Assembly: GCF_001043055.1 (NCBI RefSeq)
Contig: NZ_JYLF01000013.1
Coordinates: 1 to 64,000, forward strand
Direction: 5' to 3'
Length of the DNA: 64,000 nt
Origin: Pseudomonas weihenstephanensis
Lineage (GTDB): Bacteria > Pseudomonadota > Gammaproteobacteria > Pseudomonadales > Pseudomonadaceae
Below the pieces are notes generated by a model. That model did no database searches, was not told the DNA's origin, and saw only the letters and a program-made list of their open reading frames with translations. Both the position numbers and the translations under genes were made by a program. Below, one piece after another: positions 1 to 8,770 of this stretch (its first letter is position 1; every line of letters begins with the position of its first letter).

Positions 1-3000
1 TCAGTACGTTGAGGGTCGAGGTGCCGCCTTCGATCAGGGTGCCGGTGTCGTTGGTGGCCTGCGGCACATCATCGACGATGCTGATTTTGATCGTGCCGGT
101 GGTGGTGTTGCCCAGTGCGTCGGTGGCCTGGTAGGTGAAGTTCTCCAGACCGGCCACGGTGTTGGCGCCGTTATCGGCACCCGGTGTGGTTTTTGGCGCC
201 GAGGTCAGGGTGTAGGTGTATTGGCCGTTGGCATTCAGTTGGATTTGGCCATAGGCACCCGTGGTGCTGCCGAGCAAGGCAAACGTCACAGCACCCGAAC
301 CGCCCGAAGTGTTGGCGGTCAGGTTACCGGTCACGGTTTCGGCGGTTGACGCTGGCGTACTGCCCGTCACCGTGCCTTGCGCCAGGTCGGCGCCATCTTT
401 GACCAAATCCAGCGCGTTTTCGAACACCGTCGCCTGCGTATCGCTGACCACTTTCAGGCCGCTGTCGGTCAGGGTAAAGGTCACCGTGGCGGTGCTTTGA
501 TCGCCGTCGCCGTCGCGGATGGTGTAGGTAAAGGTGTCAGTGGCGGTCGGTGTGGTCACCAGGTTTGGTGTGCCTTTGTACACCGCCGTGCCATCCGCCG
601 AGATGGTCAGCGTGCCGTAGGTGCCGTTGATCACGGTGCTGCCACCACTGGTCACGGTCACCGCCGCGTTGCTACCGGCTTTAATCGCCACTACTGCACC
701 GCCTGCCGCCCCGCCGTCTGCGCCGAGGATGTCGTTGGCCAGTACGTTGAGGGTCGAGGTGCCGCCTTCGATCAGGGTGCCGGTGTCGTTGGTGGCCTGC
801 GGCACATCATCGACGATGCTGATTTTGATCGTGCCGGTGGTGGTGTTGCCCAGTGCGTCGGTGGCCTGGTAGGTGAAGTTCTCCAGACCGGCCACGGTGT
901 TGGCGCCGTTGTCCGCGCCGGGTGTGGTTTTTGGCGCCGAGGTCAGGGTGTAGGTGTATTGGCCATTGGCATTCAGTTGGATTTGGCCATAGGCGCCCGC
1001 TGTATTACTCAAAAGTACGAAGGTCAGTGCGCCCGAACCGCCCGAAGTGTTGGCGGTCAGGTTGCCAGTGACAGTCTCAGCGGTTGAATCCGGCGCGCTG
1101 CCGGTCACGCTGCCCGGAGCCAGATCGAGACCGTTCTGAGTTTGGTCGAGGGCGTTTTCGAACACCGTCGCCTGCGCATCGCTGACCACTTTCAGACCGC
1201 TGTCGGTCAGGGTGAAGGTCACCGTGGCGGTGCTTTGATCGCCGTCGCCGTCGCGGATGGTGTAGGTAAAGGTGTCAGTGGCGGTCGGCGTCGTCACCAG
1301 ATTCGGTGTGCCTTTGTACACCGCCGTGCCATCTGCCGAGATGGTCAGGGTGCCGTAAGTACCGTTGATGACGGTGCTGCCGCCACTGGTGACGGTGACT
1401 GCCGCGTTGCTGCCTGCTTTGATGGCGACCACTGCGCCGCCAACTGCTCCGCCGTCTGCACCAAGAATGTCGTTGGTCAGTACGTTGAGGGTCGAGGTGC
1501 CGCCTTCGATCAGGGTGCCAGTGTCGTTGGTGGCCTGCGGCACATCGTCGACGATGCTGATTTTGATGGTGCCGGTGGTGGTGTTGCCAAGCGCGTCGGT
1601 GGCTTGGTAGGTGAAACTTTCTTGGCCATCAATCACATTGGCGCCGTTATCGGCACCCGGTGTGGTTTTTGGCGCCGAGGTCAGGGTGTAGGTGTATTGG
1701 CCGTTGGCATTCAGTTGGATTTGGCCATAGGCACCCGCTGTATTGCTCAAAAGTACGAAGGTCAGCGCGCCCGAACCGCCCGAGGTGTTGGCGCTCAGGT
1801 TGCCAGTGACAGTCTCAGCGGTTGAATCCGGCGCGCTGCCGGTCACGCTGCCCGGAGCAAGATCGAGACCGTCCTGAGTTTGGTCGAGGGCGTTTTCGAA
1901 CACCGTCGCCTGCGCATCGCTGACCACTTTCAGGCCGCTGTCGGTCAGGGTGAAGGTTACGGTGGCGGTGCTTTGATCGCCGTCGCCGTCGCGAATGGTG
2001 TAGGTAAAGGTGTCAGTGGCGGTCGGCGTCGTCACCAGGTTTGGTGTGCCTTTGTACACCGCCGTGCCATCTGCCGAGATGGTCAGCGTGCCGTAGGTGC
2101 CGTTGATCACCGTGCTGCCGCCACTGGTGACGGTGACTGCCGCGTTGCTGCCTGCTTTGATGGCGACCACTGTCGCGCCGTCTGCACCCAACACATCGTT
2201 GGTCAGTACGTTGAGGGTCGAAGTGCCGCCTTCGATCAGGCCGCCGGTGTCATTTGCCGCGCTCGGCACGTCATCGACGATATTGACGTCTACCGTTCCC
2301 GTGGCAGTGCTGCCATCGACATCGGTGGCAACGACAGCAAACTGTTCACTCACGCTGTTGGTGCCGTCGCCTGCCGGATGCTGATCCGCGCCAGTGAGTG
2401 TGTAGCTGTAGGAAACAACGCCCGTCACCGGGTTGTACCCGTTGACGGTAAAGGTGTTGTTCAGCCCGGTGTTGAGGGTTTGCACACCCGTATTGATGAC
2501 GCCGTCCTTGATGATGTCGATACCGCCGACGCTCAAGTTTTGCAGGCCATCGAGCGAGGTGACGGTGAACGTGCCCGACTGGGTCAATGGCCCTTTGGCA
2601 TCCACGGGTGTACTGCCCGCAGGCAGATTGCTTTCATACAGGGTCAGCTCGCCACCTCCCACGTCCAGCCCGGTCAAGACCACCGGATCATTGTTGTTGT
2701 GAACGTTCAGCACCAGTTGCGCGGTGCTGGCGTCACCGTCCGAGTCGGTCAGGGTGTAGGTGAAGGTGTCGGTACCATTACCGCCGCCCTTCAAGGCCAA
2801 AAAGGCAGGGTCGGTCGAATGCACGGTGTAGGTATAAGTACCGTCGGTAGCCAGCACCAAGGTGCCATAGGTCCCGGTAAACGTACCGGCCGTGATCGGC
2901 CCAGCGCCAACACGGTCGGCGCCCTGAACATCGTTGCTCAGTACGTTGCCTGTGAGTTGCAGATTGCTTTCCGAGGCAATGCCGTCGTTGTTGTCATTGA

Positions 3001-4729
3001 CCGCCGTGGGCACATCGTCGATCACGTTAGCGATCAGCGTGCTGGTGCCGGTGGTGCCATTGGTATCGGTGGCTATGACGCTGAATTGTTCACCCAACAC
3101 GTTTGCGCCATTGCCCGCTGCGTGCGAGTCATTGCCGTTAAGTGTGTAGGTGTAAGTGACGATACCCGTGGTGGCATCGTAACCGGTGACTGTCAGCGTG
3201 TTGTTCAGGCCAGTGGTGATGGACTGGCCGACACCGCTGACCACCCCGCCGCTGATCACGTTAATGCCGCCCACAGACAAGCTCTGTAAACCGTCGGGCG
3301 CGTTGATTGTGAAAGAGCCTTGCTGAGTCAGCGCGGCGGCATCGGGGGCGGAGCCCGTGGGCAAGTGAGCCTCATTGAGCGGTGTCAGGTTGCCATTGAT
3401 GCCGGGGACGATACTCACCGTATCGTCGTTGTTGTGGATGTTGAGCACCAGGTTGGCCGTGCTGCTGTCACCGTCTGAGTCAGTCAGGGTGTAGCTGAAG
3501 GTTTCGGTGCCATTACCCCCGCCTTTGAGGGCCAGAAAATCAGCATCCTGAGGGTTCAGCGTGTAGGTATAAGTACCGTCTGCGGCCAGGGTCAAGGTGC
3601 CGTATGTGCCCGTAAAAGTACCCGCCGTCACAGGCCCCGTCGCTACACGGTCAGCGCCCTGACTATCGTTGGTCAGTACGCTGCCACTGAGCGTCAGTTG
3701 GGTTTCGGACGCCACCCCCGCGTGGCTGTCGTTAACCGCCGTGGGCACGTCATCGACCACGTTGATGTCCAGACTGTTGGTGGCGGTGCTGCCATTACTG
3801 TCGGTGGCGATGACTGAGAAATGTTCGCTCAGGCTGTTGGCGCCCTGACCCGCAGGATGTGCGTCATTGCCGTTGAGGGTGTAGCTGTAACTGACCACGC
3901 CAGTCGTCGGGTTGTAGCCCGTAATGGTCAATGTATTGCCCAAGCCCGTGGTGATGGATTGACCTACACCGCTCGCAACTGAGCCATTGACCACCGTTAT
4001 GCCGCCGACATTCAACGTCAAAAGCCCATCAGGCGCAGACACGCTGAAGGTGCCGCTTTGCGTCAGGGCCGCCGGGTTACTGGCCGAACCCAGCGCCAGA
4101 CTGGCTTCACTCAGCGTCAACTCGCCGCCTTCTACCGACAGGCCGGTCAGGGTGACAGGGTTATCGGGAGGCACGACGACCGGTGGCGGCACAAGCGCGC
4201 CCTCGTCGTCATCGCGCAGGCCAATCACCCGCTCCTCAACGAATTCGGGAATACCATTAAACCCGGCGGTCGGAAAACCAATGATCGGGTCAACGCGACC
4301 TGCCACCTCTTCAAGCAGCACAAAGGTGTGCCCGCCCCCCAATTGACCACCTGGCGCACCAGTGGCCGCCGGACCGGCGGCAGTTGCTTCAGCCACCTGG
4401 GTCGGGTCTTCGCCTGCCGCGATGGCCGCCTGGAGTTTTTCAACGTCTGTCAGTTGGGCTTCGCTGGGGGTCAACGTTTCAGGGGAATCAACGTGGGATG
4501 TCGGGTTTTGGCTCAGCAATGCAGAGGACAGGTTCATGGTGCTTTCGCGGCCCATGGTCAGCTCACCACCACCTTGCAAATGGATCGCCACCGCACCCGC
4601 AGTGCCCGTCTCCAACTGCTCACCGGCAAACACACGATCACCTTCAATCAGCACTCGGCGGGAACCATCACTGGCAATCGCAACTACCTGGCCAACCACG
4701 TTGCTAACGACACCGATCAAACTAGCCAT
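1..4729 (-). CDS. Giant LapA/MapA-type surface adhesin, retention module-containing protein (N-terminal part only)
   Basis: The frame is open from an ATG at 4729 to the left edge (1576 codons seen, C-terminus missing). GAGGGA 7 bases upstream selects this ATG over another ATG two codons earlier. Residues 1-130 match the retention module of LapA-like adhesins (MASLIGVVSNVVGQV, then RRVLIEGDRVFAGEQLETG), followed by a TAAG cleavage motif at 116-119 and GGGHTFVLLEEVAGRVDP. From about residue 190 the chain is a series of roughly 245-residue Ig/VCBS-like modules rich in Thr, Gly and Asp, each with VVDDVP and DGDGD-type motifs. Known for the family: the adhesin is threaded through a type I secretion channel, held in the outer membrane by its N-terminus and released by the protease LapG. 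The adjacent lapEBC genes fit this. Whether it is the LapA, LapF or MapA orthologue cannot be settled without the C-terminus. Confidence 0.9.
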   Translation of the reverse strand, partial: MASLIGVVSNVVGQVVAIASDGSRRVLIEGDRVFAGEQLETGTAGAVAIHLQGGGELTMGRESTMNLSSALLSQNPTSHVDSPETLTPSEAQLTDVEKLQAAIAAGEDPTQVAEATAAGPAATGAPGGQLGGGHTFVLLEEVAGRVDPIIGFPTAGFNGIPEFVEERVIGLRDDDEGALVPPPVVVPPDNPVTLTGLSVEGGELTLSEASLALGSASNPAALTQSGTFSVSAPDGLLTLNVGGITVVNGSVASGVGQSITTGLGNTLTITGYNPTTGVVSYSYTLNGNDAHPAGQGANSLSEHFSVIATDSNGSTATNSLDINVVDDVPTAVNDSHAGVASETQLTLSGSVLTNDSQGADRVATGPVTAGTFTGTYGTLTLAADGTYTYTLNPQDADFLALKGGGNGTETFSYTLTDSDGDSSTANLVLNIHNNDDTVSIVPGINGNLTPLNEAHLPTGSAPDAAALTQQGSFTINAPDGLQSLSVGGINVISGGVVSGVGQSITTGLNNTLTVTGYDATTGIVTYTYTLNGNDSHAAGNGANVLGEQFSVIATDTNGTTGTSTLIANVIDDVPTAVNDNNDGIASESNLQLTGNVLSNDVQGADRVGAGPITAGTFTGTYGTLVLATDGTYTYTVHSTDPAFLALKGGGNGTDTFTYTLTDSDGDASTAQLVLNVHNNNDPVVLTGLDVGGGELTLYESNLPAGSTPVDAKGPLTQSGTFTVTSLDGLQNLSVGGIDIIKDGVINTGVQTLNTGLNNTFTVNGYNPVTGVVSYSYTLTGADQHPAGDGTNSVSEQFAVVATDVDGSTATGTVDVNIVDDVPSAANDTGGLIEGGTSTLNVLTNDVLGADGATVVAIKAGSNAAVTVTSGGSTVINGTYGTLTISADGTAVYKGTPNLVTTPTATDTFTYTIRDGDGDQSTATVTFTLTDSGLKVVSDAQATVFENALDQTQDGLDLAPGSVTGSAPDSTAETVTGNLSANTSGGSGALTFVLLSNTAGAYGQIQLNANGQYTYTLTSAPKTTPGADNGANVIDGQESFTYQATDALGNTTTGTIKISIVDDVPQATNDTGTLIEGGTSTLNVLTNDILGADGGAVGGAVVAIKAGSNAAVTVTSGGSTVINGTYGTLTISADGTAVYKGTPNLVTTPTATDTFTYTIRDGDGDQSTATVTFTLTDSGLKVVSDAQATVFENALDQTQNGLDLAPGSVTGSAPDSTAETVTGNLTANTSGGSGALTFVLLSNTAGAYGQIQLNANGQYTYTLTSAPKTTPGADNGANTVAGLENFTYQATDALGNTTTGTIKISIVDDVPQATNDTGTLIEGGTSTLNVLANDILGADGGAAGGAVVAIKAGSNAAVTVTSGGSTVINGTYGTLTISADGTAVYKGTPNLVTTPTATDTFTYTIRDGDGDQSTATVTFTLTDSGLKVVSDTQATVFENALDLVKDGADLAQGTVTGSTPASTAETVTGNLTANTSGGSGAVTFALLGSTTGAYGQIQLNANGQYTYTLTSAPKTTPGADNGANTVAGLENFTYQATDALGNTTTGTIKISIVDDVPQATNDTGTLIEGGTSTLNVL
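3..2204 (-). repeat. Three tandem, nearly identical adhesin repeats of 738, 738 and 726 bp
   Basis: The string agtacgttgaggg recurs at 3, 741, 1479 and 2205, so the units are 246, 246 and 242 codons and stay in frame. Copies are nearly identical at the DNA level with scattered differences, for example around 880 against 1620. The protein unit runs from TLNVLTND through SGGSTVINGTYGTLTISADG and SSNTAGAYGQIQLNANGQY-like segments to VDDVPQATNDTGTLIEGG. Two more diverged units of about 735-745 bp lie between 2262 and 3741. This is the usual expandable middle of a Lap-type adhesin. Confidence 0.92.
4373..4384 (-). other. LapG-type cleavage motif TAAG in the adhesin retention module
   Basis: Codons 116-119 of the adhesin read Thr-Ala-Ala-Gly, followed by Pro. 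In LapA of P. fluorescens the periplasmic cysteine protease LapG cuts between the two alanines of such a motif, about 107-110 residues from the N-terminus. The similar spacing and the retention-module sequence on both sides support the same use here. Cleavage itself is inferred. Confidence 0.8.
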
Positions 4730-5227
4730 GTCCATTCCCTCTGCTGCCGAGCGCATTCGGCCTGTGTGATCACGAGGACATGCAAAAGCTCAGGCAGGGA
4801 GGCTGGATCAATAGCGCGCGATGGCAAAAACGTGGCCAGAATAAATCATTTGGCCTGCACAACCCGCTTAAAAACCCAACAAAAACAGCGGTCAAATTGC
4901 CATCAGTCAATAAGTTGACATTTTTTACCGCTGACCCAGCCACTCTCCCAAGCCCATTTGCTGCACATCCGAAAAATAGTTTTGAACTTTTAAGCCCCTA
5001 AAAAGCGCCCTGAAAAAAGCGAAAAACGGGCTTTTCAGTGAGAACTGTGTCTCGAATCCTGAAGAAGTCATAAGTTTTTTTCGGACTAAGCCTTATGAGA
5101 AATACTTCTTAGCTCGCGCCAAAGATGTTCTTAGCTTGGTTGTTACAAGCCTGAAACGGTTTGACCTAAAAATTACGTCATTTTTTTGGCGACAGCTAAG
5201 CATCATTGATTCAGGGAGAAGTACCTC
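4730..5227. other. Divergent intergenic region between the adhesin and lapE
   Basis: This 498 bp AT-richer stretch separates the two divergent adhesin-system genes and must hold both promoters. It contains the FleQ-like palindrome at 4906-4919. Several T/A-rich runs lie at 4920-4930, 5073-5080 and 5170-5188, but no promoter hexamers could be assigned with confidence. A short plus-strand frame at 4780-5001 has no ribosome binding site or recognisable content and is not called. Confidence 0.6.
4906..4919. promoter_or_regulatory. Putative FleQ binding site
   Basis: GTCAATAAGTTGAC matches the published FleQ consensus GTCaNTAAAtTGAC at all but one position and is nearly palindromic. FleQ is the c-di-GMP-responsive regulator of flagella and of adhesin/exopolysaccharide genes in Pseudomonas, including lapA. 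The site lies 177 bp before the adhesin start and 309 bp before lapE, so it could serve either promoter. Binding is inferred. Confidence 0.65.
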
Positions 5228-6583
5228 ATGCGCGTTTTGAACCCTCTTTGCAGCGCTATTTTACTGGCCATGGCGTGCAGCCAGGCGCAGGCCATGTCCA
5301 TTACCGAGGCGATCCAGAGCACCATCAATACGCACCCGGAGCTGCAAGCCAGCGAGAACAATCGCCTGTCTGCCAACGAGGATGTCAACGTCGCCAAAGG
5401 AGGGTTTTATCCATCTGTTGATTTGACCGCCAGCTACGGTCGAGGCTACAGCGATAACCCCAACACCCGGGGTTTGAATAGCCACAACACGGAAACGCTG
5501 AACTACACGACCTCTGAACTGCGCCTGAGGCAAATGCTGTTTGACGGGTTCAACACCTCCAACGAAGTGGGTCGCACTCAAGCGGTGGTCAATTCGCGCG
5601 CCTACTACGTGCAGGGCACCGCCGAGAGCCTGGCACTGCGCACCATCGAGGTGTACCTCGAAGTGCTCAAGCGTCGCGAAATGCTGACCCTGGCCAAAAA
5701 TAACTTGCAGGCCCACTTACGGGTAAACGATCAAATCGGCATGCGCAGCGAGCGCGGCATCGGCAGCATCGCTGACCAAGACCAATCCATCGCCCGTCGC
5801 GCACTCGCCGAAAACAACTTTCAGACAGCCGAAGTGGACTTGGCCGACGCCGAATCCAATTTCTACAGTGTGGTCGGGCGCCTGCCTGATCAACTGGAAA
5901 CGCCGCCCTCGATCAAGGGTGAACTGCCGGGCAATTTCACCGCAGCCCAACAAAGCATGCTGATCAATAACCCGTACCTGAAGTCGGCACAGGCCGACGT
6001 GCAGGCCGCCGAGAAACAGTACGAAGTGGCCAAGTCACCGTTTTACCCGCGTTTTGACGGCGAACTGGCCGTGGGCGCCAACGATAACGTGCAAGGTCAG
6101 GTAGGCCATGACAACGAATGGCGTGCCGGGGTGGTGATGAACTACAACCTGTTCAAGGGCGGCAGTGACAAGGCGCGCTTGAAATCGGACTCGCACAAAA
6201 TCAATCAGGCGATGGACATCCGCAATAACGCGCTGCGCATGCTCAACGAAAACCTCAACCTGGCGTGGCACGCCATGAACAATGCGCGCCTGCAAACTCC
6301 GACCGCACGTCAATACGCTGAAACATCGGCCAAGGTGCGCGTGGCGTACCAAGATCAGTTCGGCCTGGGCCAGCGCACCCTGCTTGACCTGCTCGACAGT
6401 GAAAACGAGGTATACAACGCCAACCGCCGCTACACCGAAGTGCGCTACACCGAAGAGTTTTCGATGTACCGCGTACTGGCGAACATGGGGGAATTACTGC
6501 GTAAGGAAAACGTTGTCATGCCCGCAGAATCTATCGCTCAGACCGAAGTAAAAAGCGATGCCCGTTTGCCGGAAATGAAGTAA
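5228..6583 (+). CDS. lapE: LapE-type TolC family outer membrane channel protein
   Basis: A 451-residue protein with a clear signal peptide (MRVLNPLCSAILLAMACSQAQA, cleavage about residue 22) and the two-fold helical/beta organisation of TolC proteins, including the late QFGLGQRTLLDLLDSENEV segment typical of the second repeat. GGGAGAAG precedes the ATG. It would form the outer membrane pore of the type I secretion system made with the next two genes. Its divergent position next to the adhesin makes that protein the obvious cargo. The 18 bp gap to lapB indicates one operon. The symbol follows the Lap system; a Map paralogue is possible. Confidence 0.9.
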   Translation: MRVLNPLCSAILLAMACSQAQAMSITEAIQSTINTHPELQASENNRLSANEDVNVAKGGFYPSVDLTASYGRGYSDNPNTRGLNSHNTETLNYTTSELRLRQMLFDGFNTSNEVGRTQAVVNSRAYYVQGTAESLALRTIEVYLEVLKRREMLTLAKNNLQAHLRVNDQIGMRSERGIGSIADQDQSIARRALAENNFQTAEVDLADAESNFYSVVGRLPDQLETPPSIKGELPGNFTAAQQSMLINNPYLKSAQADVQAAEKQYEVAKSPFYPRFDGELAVGANDNVQGQVGHDNEWRAGVVMNYNLFKGGSDKARLKSDSHKINQAMDIRNNALRMLNENLNLAWHAMNNARLQTPTARQYAETSAKVRVAYQDQFGLGQRTLLDLLDSENEVYNANRRYTEVRYTEEFSMYRVLANMGELLRKENVVMPAESIAQTEVKSDARLPEMK

Positions 6584-6601
6584 GCGCCTGGAGTAAACCC
6601 T

Positions 6602-8761
6602 TTGACCACCTTGCAAGAAATAGGGCAAGGCGTAGATCCACGCCTGAGCTTTGATGACCCGTTGTTGGATGGTCTGTTGATACTGTGTCAGGTGCACGGG
6701 GCCACTGTCAGCCGTGCCAGCCTGACCGCTGGCCTGCCGCTGCCCGAGCAGCGCCTGAGCCTGGACTTGCTGACCCGCGCCGCCGCACGCGCAGGTTTAC
6801 AGGCGCGGGTATTGCGCCGCGAGTTGAGTGCCATTTCGGCGCTTAACTTGCCCGTATTACTGATTCTCAAAGACAGCCGTTGCGCCGTATTGCGGCGCTG
6901 GGGCGAAGACGGCAAGGCACTGATCCTGCCCAGCGAAGCCGAAGGTGGCGAGCAATGGGTCAGCCGTGAAGAGTTGGAGCAGGACTACAGCGGACAGGCT
7001 TTATTCGCACGGCCGCGGCACGAACTTGAGGACCTGCGTGCGCCGCTGGTGCCGCGGGTCAGTGCGTGGTTTCGCGACACCCTCAAATTGTCCCGCTGGC
7101 TCTACAGTGACGCCATTCTTGCCAGCTTGCTGATCAACGTCCTCGGCTTGATGGTGCCGCTGTTCGTGATGCAAACCTACGACCGCGTGGTGCCCAACCA
7201 GGCCACCTCCACCTTGTGGGTATTGGCCATTGGCCTGCTGATCGGCACCGGGTTTGAAATGGTGCTGCGACTGGTGCGTGCGCACCTGCTGGACCAAGCA
7301 GGCAAGCGCACCGACCTGATCCTGTCGGCGACGTTGTTTGAACGCATCACCGGCATGTCGATGAAAGCCAGGCCCGCGACCATTGGCGGTTTCGCGCAAA
7401 GCATTCACGACTTTCAGGGGTTACGCGAATTTCTCACGGCAGTGACCCTCACCAGCCTGATCGACCTGCCATTTGCCGTGCTGATGCTGGTGGTGATCGG
7501 TTTGCTGGGCGGGTGGCTGGTGCTGATCCCATTGATCGCCTTCCCCATCACCATAGGCTTTGCCTGGTTGATTCAGGTGCGCTTGCGCGACACCGTGCAA
7601 AAAAGCCTGGCATTGGGCGCTGAGCGCCAGGCATTGCTGATCGAAACCCTCAGCGGCCTGGAAACCCTCAAAGCCTGTAGTGCAGAAAGCGAGCGCCAGC
7701 ACCACTGGGAAAGCACCCACGCCGCCCTCACCCGGCTTGATGCCCATGCCCGCAACCTCTCGGCGCTGGCCACCAATGGCACGCTGTTCATTCAGCAACT
7801 GTGCGGCATGGCGACTATCGTCGCCGGGGTGTACAGCATCATTGCCGGCAACCTGAGTGTCGGCGCGCTGGTAGCAACCTACATGCTGGGCAGTCGGGTC
7901 CTCGCTCCACTGGGCCAAATCGCCGGGCTGATTACCCGTTATCAACAAGCCCAGTTGACCATGCGCAGTACCGATGCACTGATGTCACTGCCCCAAGAAC
8001 GCGATCCGAAACAGCGCCCTCTGGAGCGCACCCAACTCACAGGTGCAATCGAAGCCAGCCGCGTGACCTTTCGCTACGCCGGGCAAAGCAGCCCGGCACT
8101 TGCCGAGATCAGTTTCAGTATCAAGGCCGGAGAAAGGGTCGGCATCATCGGGCGCAGCGGCTCGGGCAAAAGTACGCTGGGGCGTTTGGTGATGGGCTTC
8201 TTTGCCCCCGATGAAGGGCAAATCCTGCTCGATGGCCTCGACCTGCGACAGCTGGACGTGGCCGACCTGCGCCAACAAATCGGCTATGTGGCCCACGACC
8301 TGCCGTTGTTGGCGGGCAGCCTGCGCGACAACCTGACCCTGGGCGCGCGCTACATCAGTGACGCGCGCATGCTCGAAGTGGCCGAACTGACGGGCGTCAG
8401 CGAACTGGCCCGCCAGCACCCGCAAGGCTTCGACCGCCCGGTGGGTGAGCGCGGGCAACTGCTCTCGGGGGGTCAACGCCAAGCCGTATTACTGGCGCGG
8501 GCGTTGTTGTTAAGCCCACCGATCATGCTGCTCGACGAACCCACCAGCGCGATGGACAACGCCAGCGAAGACGCCCTGCGCCAGCGCTTGCACACCTGGA
8601 TGCAAGGCAAAACCCTGCTGCTGGTCACCCACCGCACCGCCATGCTCAGTTTGGTCGACCGCTTGATCGTGCTGGATAACGGCCGGATCGTTGCAGATGG
8701 CCCCAAAGAAGCGGTTATTGACGCGTTGCGCAAGGGCCGTGTCGGCTCTGCCGCCGTTTAG
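6602..8761 (+). CDS. lapB: LapB-type type I secretion system permease/ATPase
   Basis: A 719-residue ABC exporter of the RtxB/LapB class. Residues about 20-140 form an N-terminal peptidase C39-like domain that lacks the catalytic Cys motif, as in RTX adhesin exporters that bind but do not cut their cargo. Membrane helices follow at about 165-430, then a nucleotide-binding domain with Walker A GRSGSGKST (about 516-524), signature LSGGQRQ (about 621) and Walker B IMLLDEPTSAMD (about 641-652), and a THR switch. Translation starts at TTG 6602, chosen because GGAG lies 8 bases upstream. It would energise export of the adhesin across the inner membrane. Confidence 0.92.
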   Translation: MTTLQEIGQGVDPRLSFDDPLLDGLLILCQVHGATVSRASLTAGLPLPEQRLSLDLLTRAAARAGLQARVLRRELSAISALNLPVLLILKDSRCAVLRRWGEDGKALILPSEAEGGEQWVSREELEQDYSGQALFARPRHELEDLRAPLVPRVSAWFRDTLKLSRWLYSDAILASLLINVLGLMVPLFVMQTYDRVVPNQATSTLWVLAIGLLIGTGFEMVLRLVRAHLLDQAGKRTDLILSATLFERITGMSMKARPATIGGFAQSIHDFQGLREFLTAVTLTSLIDLPFAVLMLVVIGLLGGWLVLIPLIAFPITIGFAWLIQVRLRDTVQKSLALGAERQALLIETLSGLETLKACSAESERQHHWESTHAALTRLDAHARNLSALATNGTLFIQQLCGMATIVAGVYSIIAGNLSVGALVATYMLGSRVLAPLGQIAGLITRYQQAQLTMRSTDALMSLPQERDPKQRPLERTQLTGAIEASRVTFRYAGQSSPALAEISFSIKAGERVGIIGRSGSGKSTLGRLVMGFFAPDEGQILLDGLDLRQLDVADLRQQIGYVAHDLPLLAGSLRDNLTLGARYISDARMLEVAELTGVSELARQHPQGFDRPVGERGQLLSGGQRQAVLLARALLLSPPIMLLDEPTSAMDNASEDALRQRLHTWMQGKTLLLVTHRTAMLSLVDRLIVLDNGRIVADGPKEAVIDALRKGRVGSAAV

Positions 8762-8770
8762 GAGAGATGT

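Noticed and set aside
184..4918. Several long plus-strand open frames opposite the adhesin, up to 469 codons
   Set aside because: They repeat with the 738 bp period of the minus-strand repeats, lack ribosome binding sites and have the composition of antisense shadows. The minus strand is open throughout and encodes a recognisable adhesin.
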